A stretch of DNA of 64,000 nucleotides from Glandiceps talaboti (taxonomy: Eukaryota > Hemichordata > Enteropneusta > Spengelidae), in the NCBI RefSeq assembly GCF_964340395.1, contig NC_135549.1, forward strand, positions 15,428,342 to 15,492,341, written 5' to 3'. This document shows, one piece after another, positions 37,287-49,361 of the stretch (positions within the stretch are counted from its first letter, which is position 1; each line of letters begins with the position of its first letter). Both the position numbers and the translations under genes were made by a program. The notes under the pieces are model-generated. The model made no database searches, was not told the origin of the DNA, and saw only the letters and a list, made by a program, of their open reading frames with translations.

Positions 37287-38478
37287 ATCCGATAATGGAT
37301 ATTTGTGTAATGTCGCGTCTTCATGGGGTCAGGTGTAAAAAAGACGGGTCAAAGTTTGGAAATGTGCACTCAGAGAATTGCAACACAACTGCTGACAGAG
37401 AGTTCTCAAATCATATTTCAGAGCTAAGGTGGCTATTGTCCTGCGTGTTCATTATAAAGCGGCCAAGTTCACGTCACAATTTGTAAAATAACGCTACGAC
37501 ATTATACTAAACAATAAAGAATAAATAAGCCTTTGAAGTTTCTGTGCTCCTACTATAAATACTTGCTATGAATCTGGCCACAGCTACTCATGTCCTAGTC
37601 TAGCTGCTAGGTGTTATTCCGAATTTACAATATGACAAGGATGGGCATTCGCCATCACAGCGAACTTCGTCGGGAGAAAGCCCGAACGTCTAGCAGCAAG
37701 ACAACTTTCTAGAGAAGTCTGAGCGCACCATGCATACAATGAAAGGTGGAAAAGAAGATTATGCAAATACCCGACACTTCTTTATTTCTGTTGATATAGA
37801 TGATGAGGCCAATTAACACATTTCTACCAGCTTAGCATATTAACTAACCTCGGATTTTCGAGGTTGGGAAGTTCTCAATTGGTCATACTTTAGCATCGGA
37901 GAGAATTGTAATGTTAATTATTCATGTTACATTTTCAGTAATTTTAAGTGTATCTGGTAACGGTATTTACCAAAATCCCATTGCTTCACATGTAGAAGCT
38001 CTTTAGACAGGGAACCCTGTGAGATATATTGTCTGTTCACTGACATACAAAATATTCATGGTTTAGTAACCAAAAGTTCTAGGAGGTTTCTCTGAAAGAG
38101 TGAACTATTACCATATATTAATTCAGCTAATTATCAAGTACAATATTAGAAATTGAGTTAATATAATTGTAAATCCATGCCACTACCAATGCATGTACAC
38201 ACATTGACCAGTTTGCACTCCTCAAGGCACTTGACTGTTCGTCCTGTTCATAATTGTTCAGTTTAATCATGGCACTAAATCAAAACTCCCCTCCCTTCAT
38301 TGACCAATTGCAAACCGCTGATTTTAACGAAAGTGTTTTTGTACAGGTTTTGAATAATGAAATGTAATGAATGTTAATGATTTCAAAATAGAAATTAAAA
38401 AGAAATGTCATAAAAAAGTTTTCTATACTACGGCTGTTTCAGAACTAGATTACTAATTCAGTTCACTTAATACTGGCA

Positions 38479-40035
38479 CTGGCTATGTCACGGTTGTTCA
38501 GTATATATTGTTGACAACATGATAGCCTTGAAAATAAATACATTTTAATACCAGGGAAATGTAATATTATATATGATCTGCTGACAAAATTGTACTCGTA
38601 GTATACAGTCACTCACTCACTCACTCAATGATCAATACTCAATTTAACATTCCAGGGATTCCCAGGGAAGATGTAAAATCTAATTTTCCTCATAACTTTG
38701 CAATGTGTCCGTACTATAGAAGTCCTGGCTACTATACAATAAGTAGTCCTTTCCTAGATTATCATTAAAGAAGTTTATAACTTTGTTTATCAGTCATTCA
38801 CATAATATATTCTTCTTGAATCCCGGGTAATATTGTGTTCACCTTGGAATACATTTCATTTTTGGTAGCTTATGGTGTAAAACAATAGCAAGACAAAACG
38901 GGGTTGATTTCACATGTAACCTGGCAACATGTATTAAACTTGGTGATGGTGGTATTAGAGAATAAGTGAAACACAAACACAGAAAGGTTATTTTTGATAA
39001 GAAAACATGTAGTTCAGTGTCGTGACTCCATGTCAAAAGCATGGGATGTATCAAGAGATAAGAGTTTATATTATATTTGAATGTATATTAATAGCTAGTT
39101 ATTGTCCATGGCTTATTTTATGCACATACATTTGTTGTTTAATAAATGTATGGAAATTTAAGTAGAACAGCATGGCTCATGGTTTCGTTTAGTTGTTGAA
39201 AATAAGGTGACCCCCCTTATTCACTTTGTAAAAATGGTGACCTCCCGTTCTGGCTATGTCACGGTTGTTCAGTATAATATTGTTGACAACATGATAGCCT
39301 TGAAAATAAATACATTTTAATACCAGGGATATGTAATGTTATATATGATCTGCTGACAAAATTGTACTCGTAGTATACAGTCACTCACTCAATGATCAAT
39401 ACTCAATTTAACATATTCCCGGGGATTCCCAAGGAAGATGTAAAATCTAATTTTCCTCATAACTTTGCACTGTGTCTGTACTATAGAAGTCCTGGCTACT
39501 ATACAGTAAGCTGGTAGCCCTTTACTAGATAGATCATCATCAAACAAGTTTATAACTTTGTTTATCAGTCATTCACATAATATATTCTTCTAGAATCGCG
39601 GGTAATATTGTGTTCACCTTGGAATACATGTATGTCATTCTTGAATTGGTAGTTTGTGGCGTAAAACAATAGCAAGACAAAATGGTGTTGGTTTCACATG
39701 TAACCTGGCAACATATATTAAACTTGGTGATGGTGGTATTAGAGAATAAGTGAAACACAAACACAGAAAGGTTATTTTTGATAAGAAGACATGTAGTTCA
39801 GTGTCATGACTTTATGTCAAAAGCATGGGATGTATCAAGAGACAAATAGTTTATGTTATATTTGAATGTATATTTATAGCTATTTATTGTCCATGGCTTA
39901 TTTTATGCACATACATTTGTTGTTTAGTAAATGTATGGACATTTAGTAAAACAGCTTGGCTCATGATTTCGTTTAGTTGTTCAAAATAAGGTGACCATCC
40001 CCCCTTATTCACGTTGTAAAAATGGTGATCCCAGT
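38479..40035. repeat. Tandem duplication, 771-bp period
   Basis: Copy 1 runs from 38479 to 39249 and copy 2 from 39250 to about 40035. Both open CTGGCTATGTCACGGTTGTT and stay collinear, with a few percent substitutions and small indels. Both include the same minus-strand frame (38839-39054 and 39573-39764), which has no recognisable product. Confidence 0.95.
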
Positions 40036-40555
40036 TCTTTGAGTCCCAAATTGAGGTGCCCCCGGCCGTAAAAACTGATCGCTCCCTTATGGTTATCGGT
40101 TATTTCAACAATTATACTTGAAAAGTTATATCTAACTCTTTTCAAATTACTATTCTCATCAACTCAAGTTAATCGGCTTGGGAAAGTTTTGTCGGTCTGT
40201 TTGTAACACGGGTTCTGGGCTTCCTATGGCTGTTTTAATTTGTCAATGCAAAAAAAATACATTGTATGATTACACATGACATATCTGTTAGTGTGTGCCA
40301 AATTTAGTGTGACATATTTCAAACCGAATGATGAATATAATTTCACATTCAATCTTTAAAAAATTTAATATACTTGTCAGAAAGCAACACGTATATCTCA
40401 CACATTTTGGGAGACCTGTCAATCTGTTGTACTCGCGATCGCTTAGTCTCGCGATCGGTTACCGAGCCTCTTGCCGTCTAGATCTGCTGAGGCCGTGTTA
40501 TGCCCCAAATAATATAGGAGCACACTGGCATGTAAATAAAGTAAAACAAATAAGC

Positions 40556-40557
<2 letters not shown>

Positions 40558-40586
<29 letters not shown>

Positions 40587-40672
40587 CATACATACATGTA
40601 CATACATACATACATACATACATACATACATACATACATACATACATACATACATACATAATACATACATAC
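40558..40672. repeat. CATA microsatellite
   Basis: About 115 bp of CATA units with one central interruption. Confidence 0.97.
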
Positions 40673-43225
40673 GGGTTTTTTACGGGAATGGTGTATAAGT
40701 AGTCACAGTTTATCTACTAAAATGGCTGCACCGACACTTCTTTTCTAATTCTCCGACAACTTATTCTTATCTTTAAGGAACTTGAAATAGCGCCATCTAG
40801 GGTTTACGTTGGTAAATCAGTGTTCTATTGAATTCGAATAGAAACCAGCACCAAAGAAGTAAAGTAACCCGCAATATACTAGTTTGAGTTGTACATGTGA
40901 TATGTACACAGGCTCGATCGAAACACAGTTTTCAAGTTAATCTCAGAGTCGGATCCTCATCACAACAGTCAAGATTGGACAAAATAAAAAAAAGCGTGTT
41001 TCCGATATTAACCCGACACTCCTACAGGAAGATGATATAATAGACCTATATTATTGTGGTCTGCCCCAGTCAACAGAGGGAAAATGGCGGATGTCAGGGT
41101 GAAATTCTCCTGAGAGGGTGGAGGGTCGATGAATTTTTCCATCGGGCCAGCAAAAAAGACTCTGAACCGGGGGCATTTGACCTCCTCCCTGTGAAAACCA
41201 AAATAGCCGGGATGATCTCTATCATTGAATTTGAACCAACTCTCAGGAGGGGGCTAGGAGGTGCATGTTATCGGAAACAACGTTGAAATATTTTTAATTT
41301 TCGCCTTTAGTTATCTTATGTTTTCTTCTTTCAGACTAATGGTCCAATGTACTGTTTCTTTCGTTTTTCATGGTCGAGATGTTAACGAAGTAGTTAATAA
41401 TCATTGTCACTGACTCATTAAGATGCATGATCATGTTTTTAGTTATTTTTTTTTTAATTTTTACCTGCAGTGTACGCTATTGAATCTGTGAAGGCTTCGC
41501 TATAAAGGGTAGTAACTTTTGTCACAATAAACAACGTCTCTCGCTGTCGTCTCGTTCAAATTCTCGTAAGTTCTGAAACAGTCAAATTTAATGAAGACAC
41601 CGACGTTTCAAATTTAATTCTTTACCCAGGTCACAGCAAGGGCTTCAGGCAACAATTCTGGTGTCTATAACAATATTGAATAACAACGTGAATATAGACA
41701 ACATCAACAAGTTCCGTCAAGTTCTTGTTTATCATTATATTCAGTATCTTGAATCGCTAATTAATATATAATTATAATACACAGAGAAATACATATATTT
41801 AACTCGATACAAATAGAATAAGCTGTGTGTGTACCGATTGAATAGCGCCCCCAACGATCGTAGAATTTACCTCTCTGTCTTGTCGCGCGATCGCGAGATC
41901 GAATGATTCGAATCTTGGAATTTGAAAATTCAACCTCCACGAGCTCAACATTTGATCAATTTGTTCAATTTGCTCATTTGCTAAAAAAGAAAGGGTAGGA
42001 CACTGTGGTGTTCTTTTTCGTCGTAAGCTTGAAACCACATCGCCCTCGTTCACGGACGCTTTCTGTTTCGGGCAAACTTATTTGTATTTGTTTACTCAAT
42101 CAAACGATGTCGTAGTCTATCCGTATACTTTCTTTTTTCTTTATTCTTTTTTGGAGTCTTCCATATTTATATAAACTTTTTTTCTGCGATTATTATAAAA
42201 AAATGTTTCATTTTTTTTAAAAGACTAGAAATTGTACAAGTACATACATGTAACATTTTTAATCATTCCATTTCTGGCCTTATACCCAAAATAACAAATA
42301 TATGTGTAGACGTGTATAATGAGTTTATTAAAATATACTATAAATAAATAAGTAAGTACATGTATGTAAATGTGACTCATGGCTAACTTGGGCCTTTATT
42401 ACCTGTATGACATCATTATCATTTTCGAGTTTCACCAGAATTGTTGCCTCATATGCCCCTGGTCACAGGTGGATGTCCGAGCGCAACGCAAAATAAATAT
42501 AGTGTTGCAGATTGATGTACTACTGACTATTGATTGACAGCATGACAACAGTGTATTGACAATAAAAACGAACACCAGAAGAAGAGCGAGATTGTTGTAA
42601 TGATACAAGTGTCAATAACAATGAAGTCTATTGTTCTGTATGTGTTACTGCCACGTGCGTCATGGCTACCAAAGTATCAACTGGGTCATTGATGACTTTA
42701 GGTCGTTTATTTAATATGCAAATCAGTTGACAGGAAATTAGTACATTGGACTAACAGATGGCTGAGATGGTGGATATATATATATTTGGAATTTGCATAA
42801 ACCACTGTTAAGTTTTACGATAATAATTATACACGAGAATTAAACAGAAAGTTACACACTTTGCATAGAAATGTCCTATCAGTTAAATATGACACCTGCT
42901 TTTCAATACCAATTAATCATCAACTTGTATTGTCGATTGTGTTTAATTTATAAGAGTAAATTATTTTTAATTCATTTTGTTCTACCCATTCAGAAGACTG
43001 TAAGATACATAGTGTTGTTCCGCCCAGACAGGCCTCCTGTATGAGGGAACCCCGTCACGGCGCTAGCGTACATGATAGACTATCCATTCAGAAAAGTCAA
43101 TATCTTTTGTGGCCGTTGTAGCATTTACAGCTATTTTCCATAGTTCCATTGTTGTAAATAATCTGCATGGCTTTAAAGAATGTCGCCGGTTACAAATTCA
43201 AAAAAAAAAAATCTTCTTCAACCTA

Positions 43226-43296
43226 AATACCCATTTTCATTAGTGCAAACATCAATGACTTAGTCATTGATGTTTGCACTAATGAAAATGGGTATT
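43226..43296. repeat. Perfect 35-bp-arm palindrome, 1-base centre
   Basis: Arms 43226-43260 and 43262-43296 are exact reverse complements around one T. The arm starts AATACCCATTTTCATTAGTG. Confidence 0.95.
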
Positions 43297-44014
43297 CAGG
43301 AAGTCAGGCATCAGTAGCAATTCTATGGTTTGAAAATGTCAATAATGTTTCAACACAAAATCTTGTACATTGGCGAGACTTGTCTTAAATGCTGAAATGA
43401 AAGAGTTTATGTCAGAGCATACAATCAGAGAGAATTGTTGGCTATTCACTTTAAAGTGCAACCGTGTATAACACGGGGAGGGGGGGGGGGGGTCACTGTT
43501 GGCCATCATCCACCGCAAACAATATATATAAAGAAGTTGATCGACTCTTTCACATTGAATCTTTCGCATCACGTCACGATCAAATAATCGTCAATTTCCC
43601 CTAAATATGCATAAGACCCACAACCGATAGGTATGCATTTGTTAAAAGAGGTCGACAAGTCCTTTCGTATCGCGCGTTAAACTACTTTATTTCGACCCCA
43701 GACAGATCTAGAATGTCTAATTCTTCAGGGTCTAAAAACAGTAACATGAATATAACAGATCTGTATTAAATATCCAGACGTCCCTATAATAATATTCCTA
43801 ATAATACCTGGAACAAGTAGACATCAAAGGAATGCTATAAACAGTAAGGGTGACCCTACTTTTTTCTTCTGTTTCTCATTACCTGACCGACATAAATTTT
43901 CAGCTCCGACATAAAAATAAAAGAATGTTTTTATTTTCGCCCGTCCTAATATTTTGCGAAACAGTGCCCTCTCTGGCGAGAATAAGTAACAATTTGGACT
44001 GCATCTACAGTGTA

Positions 44015-44088
44015 ATGGCGGCGACGACAACATTTGTTCACGAACGGAGCATTTCTTTCACGATGGAAACTATTAAAGTCACGTGGGG
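44015..44088 (+). CDS. Candidate first coding exon of an unidentified plus-strand gene
   Basis: ATGGCGGCGACG opens 24 codons in good initiation context. It reads into GG followed by GTGAGG, a plausible donor, before the in-frame TGA at 44090. The product would start MAATTTFVHERS. I recognise no family and see no following exon, so the support is weak. Confidence 0.15.
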
Positions 44089-45038
44089 GTGAGGACATGC
44101 CAATTGTGTAGAGAAGCTGGGAAAGGGATTGTTACCAGGAATCCATTAGAAAGAAGATAGTGAGTAGGAAAAGGAGAGAAAGAGAAACATGAAGAAGCTG
44201 CTTATTTATTAATTTTTTACTTTTTTACTTTTAAATCGACCGACCGACCCATAGTTGCCATTGAAAAGTAATGAGAAATATTTTTTTTTCATCACTCTTA
44301 AAGTCTCGGTAAAAATAAAGACTTCAACTATTTTCTCCTGACATATCCAACGATTCTAGAGTGTCTACAATTTTCTAGTCAGCTGGTCAAATTTTTCTCT
44401 TTCATTATTTCAAACGCTCTCTATCCACAAATTGAAAATAAAAGGTCATGGCGAGTGTTAGTACTACTCATACACGCAAAGGTAATGAGTGAACACATTG
44501 CATTCATTTTTTTGGCAATGAGACAGGGTAAATTTCTCCGACAATTTGTTGTCTTCCTTTTAAAGGTACACAATATTATCAGTGAACACCCGGCAGCATG
44601 TATTGAATCCGACGCGTAGGAGGTCGACCTCGTGTCGAAAGAAAGGATATCAATAGTGTTGACAAAGTCAGAAATTCGGGTGCCATGGTGACGAAATATG
44701 CGTCATCATGAACAATCTAAGGTAGTGATGTTTACTACGTTCGCCTATTTCTACGACACCTAAATTAAAAGGTGTGAACACGTTTTCTCTCCTCCCCCGG
44801 CATGCCAATTAGCTACATGTCCACGTCCATGTATATTGTATGCACCGGGTCTGCTATACTAAGAGAACTGAATCAAAATGTATCGATACAAAATACAGAT
44901 AAGGCTAAAAAAAAACCCTGGTCAAGACAGTTTGTCTAAAATGGTGCGACGACGTGATTTTTTTTTAAATTCTCAACAAACCTGTCACTCAGTGTGCTAT
45001 TTATGGCAGTTAATGTTGTTTTTATTTAGTACTTTAGA

Positions 45039-45041
<3 letters not shown>

Positions 45042-45084
<43 letters not shown>

Positions 45085-45093
45085 GGGGGGGGG
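45042..45093. repeat. GT microsatellite with poly-G tail
   Basis: About 40 bp of GT followed by a G run. Confidence 0.95.
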
Positions 45094-45519
45094 GTCATTT
45101 GCTTGTTTATGATATTGGGTCTGGCTGTTTCAAGTTGTGTTTCCCCACGGATCTGCAGACTGCACGGGATAAAACTTGAGAACAACGCGAGAGTATTTAT
45201 AATAAGTGATGCTCGCGCTGACCAGAAACAATTCTATTTTTTTCCCTAATATAGATTCAAAAGCTAACAGTGTCGTGTGTAACATGTCTCATTTTGAAAT
45301 GTTGGCATTACGTTGCACGCCAGGTATCGACGGAAAATCTTTTTTGGATTCACATTCACATTCGGATCCGTGGCAAATTTCATCTTCCATTTTAATGTTT
45401 TGTAATTAATAATGAACACTTCTTTATTTCTGTAAATCCAACTGGGGGGGGGGCTTGTCCCGCACCGTCATATAGCTACATAAAATTATTGTGACTGCAT
45501 GGAATTGGACCCCCCTCCT

Positions 45520-45520
<1 letters not shown>

Positions 45521-45565
<45 letters not shown>

Positions 45566-45590
45566 ACACCCACCCCCACCCCCACCACAC
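45521..45590. repeat. CA microsatellite with CCCA tail
   Basis: About 40 bp of pure CA, then CA- and CCCCAC-rich sequence. Confidence 0.95.
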
Positions 45591-47464
45591 ACCCCACAAT
45601 TGCAACGCATCCCCATGGCCAATCCATGGCAACATACATCATCAGGATAGCCATCCACTGTTCTGGCTATGGCTGAAATTTCTAATATTACTGATGATGG
45701 CAGTCACCGTAAATCGAAATTGAAACAAATGCTAATGTGTTTTAATTAGAAAGAAATATACATAAATGGACATATGATTTTTAAAAATGTAGTTCTATCA
45801 CAGTTACAGCTATGTAATCACAATAGTAATTATAATCAAATGTGTCATCACCATTATGCACGACTATATGTTCTGATAATCAATTGGCAATTACATATTG
45901 TTATCGCAATTCACTGCCGTCTTGAGATTTATTGGAGGGGGTGAAAAAAGGAATCGCGAGTGGGGTACTCGTGTATTTTTACTCATTTTACATGGGTCAT
46001 CAGAAGAATCAGCGCTCTGAACTGTACACTCACCCCCCCCCTCCCTATTCAAACTGGACACCCCCTAAAGTATACGCATGCGAAAGGAAATGCGATCTAC
46101 TCTCTCCGATAAGACGAACTGAGACATCCGTCGTTAATATTTAGGTAACGTCTTTTGCTGTAGTTTGATTGATTTTTATCTTTGCTTTATTAGCACTCAA
46201 GATTGATACGTCGTTGTTACGATCATTCTGTACGTCATATGGTTTCCGAGTGTGTTTGCTGAAATCAAAACTGTCATTCGAATCAATAACAGGCCAAACA
46301 CTACAACTGTGTTTCTAATCCTCCATTATACTCTCTTCGTGTCTATTACAGGATGCAATTCAAATACTGACTCAAAGGATGTTGGTAAGATCATGACGAG
46401 CATTACAAATACGTAAAAAACGTGGAAAAAATGAATAAAATGTCCTCGAACCAAAAGAAGTTAATAAATCTGACATTTCGCGAATAATCGCTCAGTATGA
46501 TAGCTATAAGTCTTCACACTTTTAAAAAAACAGTGTGTGGTGCAAAGCATGTAGTAATAATTAGAATGAACTATTCTATTATTTAGTAGTAGCAGAAAAG
46601 ATCAAAATTGGCTACGCGCAGTTATAATTAGTCGCACTATATGGTTTAGAACCACTGGTGAAAATAGGAACTACAGGGTTATTGTACTGAAACGTCAGAT
46701 TTTCATTAATTTCTTTGGACCAAGCTCGAGGAAGAGTTATTTTCCCCACGTTTTAAAATTTGACTCTATGTGTTATCCTATCCAGCGTTTTAAAACTAAC
46801 AGACTACACAACTCGTATACTATTAGAAGACAAAGCATAGGCGACATATCTTATCCTGTGCTCCCACAACATGTACGTATTATGTACCCAAGGTCTATGA
46901 ATCATTAATCGTTAACAAGTAATTATCATCAAATTTGATTGCCAGCATGATAAACGATATGGAAGTGATAAATACATCTACTAATTTTGTCAATAGTGAG
47001 ATTATACTCTTTTGTCTACGCTTAGCCCTGGAGCGTGAGCTTGATTGCTAATTTGTATATTTTGTCAATCCAAAAAAAATCAAATGCAATGGGGAATAAA
47101 GATATACAGTTCAACTTCTGAATCGAACTTCCAGTATCTATTCCAATTACATAAAAAAAATAATGTTATGCTATATTGTAGCATGGACAAATATGAACTG
47201 ATAAATAAATATATTTTCACGTTATATACAAACATTTCAAAATCAAAGTTTATTATTCAGGCCATTGTTATTAACTTGCAACGGGATCCACTGGCCGGTA
47301 CTCGTAATTTTAGAAGATGAGTTGTATTACCGGTACCATAAAAGGTAAAATAGAGATGTTATGGTTCTAACCCCCTCACACTTCTTATTTCAGAAGCCTC
47401 GTTAGCAGACCCTCTAGGCGCTGACTATTGTAGTCCGGGTATGAGGGAGATCCTTCATTTTAAT

Positions 47465-47669
47465 CACAGGGGCGTGTAATATTGCATAGATTGTTGTTTT
47501 CCAGGTCTACAGACTAAATATAACAACCTTTTGAATATATATTCCTACCTGTATAGGGAAAGAGAGTATAGTATACGTAATACTATAGATCGATACATTT
47601 GTAGCAGCAAGATTCGTATGATATTTTCCTAAGAAAACGGAAATCTAAGCAATAATACACGCCCCTGTG
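47465..47669. mobile_element. 205-bp hAT-like MITE with perfect 8-bp target duplication
   Basis: Ends start CACAGGGGCGTGTA inward from both sides; the inverted match extends about 29 bp with about 3 differences. It is flanked by ATTTTAAT at 47457-47464 and again at 47670-47677. An 8-bp duplication and CAGGGGCG-type ends are typical of hAT elements. No coding capacity, so it would be moved in trans. Confidence 0.88.
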
Positions 47670-48643
47670 ATTTTAATACCCTGTGACATGTCGTATACAT
47701 TTACTACATGTACTGTATATGTAATGTGCATAACCCAGTCACTAACAGAGGAACATAGTCAAACTCCGGGGCATTATCTTTATTTAATGAGCTGCAGCAT
47801 GCAGTGTCATTTCCACCATCATTGGTTGACAATCACGTACGTTATTAAAGTAAGCTGAGTGTAGTAGTCTGCAACGTCTGGTTATATGCTACATTGTAGC
47901 TAGGACAAATATGACCTGATGAAAGAGTTATTAAAGTTACCAAGTAGAGCGACCGCTGAGAAGTTGCCCGTGTATGTCTCGTTTACATATCAACGAGTGA
48001 TGACGTAATAATGAAAGTGGTCATTCAACACACGACACTTTCCTCATTATAAGGAAATTAACTATTGCATATATGATCTAATGTGGTTTCCCTTGACAAC
48101 GACTCAGATCAATCAAATGAAGAGCTCCCTACACCGCTATCATCCCAGGTAAATGTGATTGATTCATGGCTGTATAAAGTCCGCAGTTAAATTAAAAGCA
48201 GACTCTAGACATACTATGCTGATTAAATCTAATGTTTATTTGCTTCTATATCATTGTCAGGCTGACCTACATTTCAATAGCAATGACAAATTGTGTGTAA
48301 AATGCACTACAGAAACTCAGAATATAAGGTTTTAAGAGAGACCTGTATTTTACTATCAAAACATGTTTTTTTTTTAGAATTACTCATGTAATATCAAGGG
48401 CTTACCTTGTATATTGTGACATAATTGTTTTACATTTGACAGTTTTACAAAACACAGTTCGTCCAGTTCTTGGGACCAATGGCAATTTTTAATGAATTGT
48501 AATGTAATAAGTTTAGAGGTTTAATTAATGATCACTTATTAGTCCAGAGGAGATAGTATCGTAACAATAAAGCTGTCGGTGTGTGTCTGTGTATGTGTGC
48601 TAACTCAAGCGCTTGTGTGTATGTGTATATGTGTGTGTGCGTA

Positions 48644-48668
48644 GGGGTTGGGGGTTGGGGGTTGGGGG
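48644..48668 (+). other. Potential G-quadruplex
   Basis: Four runs of 4-5 G separated by TT each time, directly after a GT-rich stretch. Confidence 0.8.
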
Positions 48669-49298
48669 TGGTGCGTGTCAGCTGTTGTCTGATTTACATA
48701 TTATGCGCAAGCGCCTAGAAATCTAGTTAGTAGCTAGGGACGCTCAACCAAGCAAATATGTGTGTCTCATCAGAAATTACGGGTTAAAAACTGCAGAGGC
48801 CTAATGAACTCATATGGTTTTCAGTATGGGGGTCGTAACGTGACATGGGTAAGAGCTTACATGCCTAGTGATCATGATGCAACACATCGCTTTTGTCAAG
48901 ATATAAAAAACACTTCTTTCAGACATGCGCACTGCAAGTTAAGACCACTGAATTTTAAAGCATTTTTATTTGTCACGCACGTCGCAACGTACACGTGTTG
49001 TCGATGACGTTATACATGTAGCTGATGACGCTAGCTCAGTGTTGTAACAATGTTGTTGTTGGCGACGCTATATTATCGATATTGTTTGACGTTTGATTCA
49101 TGAATTGAATTCTTGTTGTTGTCGTTGCCATTGGTGATGTTGAATCCATTGTTCTAGGCACCACATGTGTCGTCGTTGCATTAACGTTGCGCCGACATCA
49201 TTTGTATAATTGATAATTGTAAAGTGTTACTACTAAATTTGTACTATTTTTAGCACAATTGAACTGATAAGGTTCAGTAGTGCTATAGGCATGGTGCG

Positions 49299-49299
<1 letters not shown>

Positions 49300-49354
<55 letters not shown>
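49300..49354. repeat. GT microsatellite
   Basis: About 55 bp of pure GT, followed shortly by a poly-G run at 49373-49382. Confidence 0.97.

Positions 49355-49361
<7 letters not shown>

Larger units (their letters stand above)
35180..40086. mobile_element. 4.9-kb terminal-inverted-repeat element with TTA target duplication
   Basis: Left end GGGAGCGATCAATTTTTACG and right end, read inward, GGGAGCGATCAGTTTTTACG. The inverted match continues to about 28 bp with about 3 differences. TTA flanks both ends (35177-35179 and 40087-40089), as in PIF/Harbinger-type insertions. I see no transposase frame inside. The interior holds nested inverted repeats and a 771-bp tandem duplication. The two ends may instead belong to separate elements, but the matching flanks argue for one. 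Confidence 0.55.

Noticed and set aside
45424-45723. Val/Cys- and His/Thr-rich frames around 45.5 kb
   Set aside because: Caused by the CA microsatellite and its C-rich tail.
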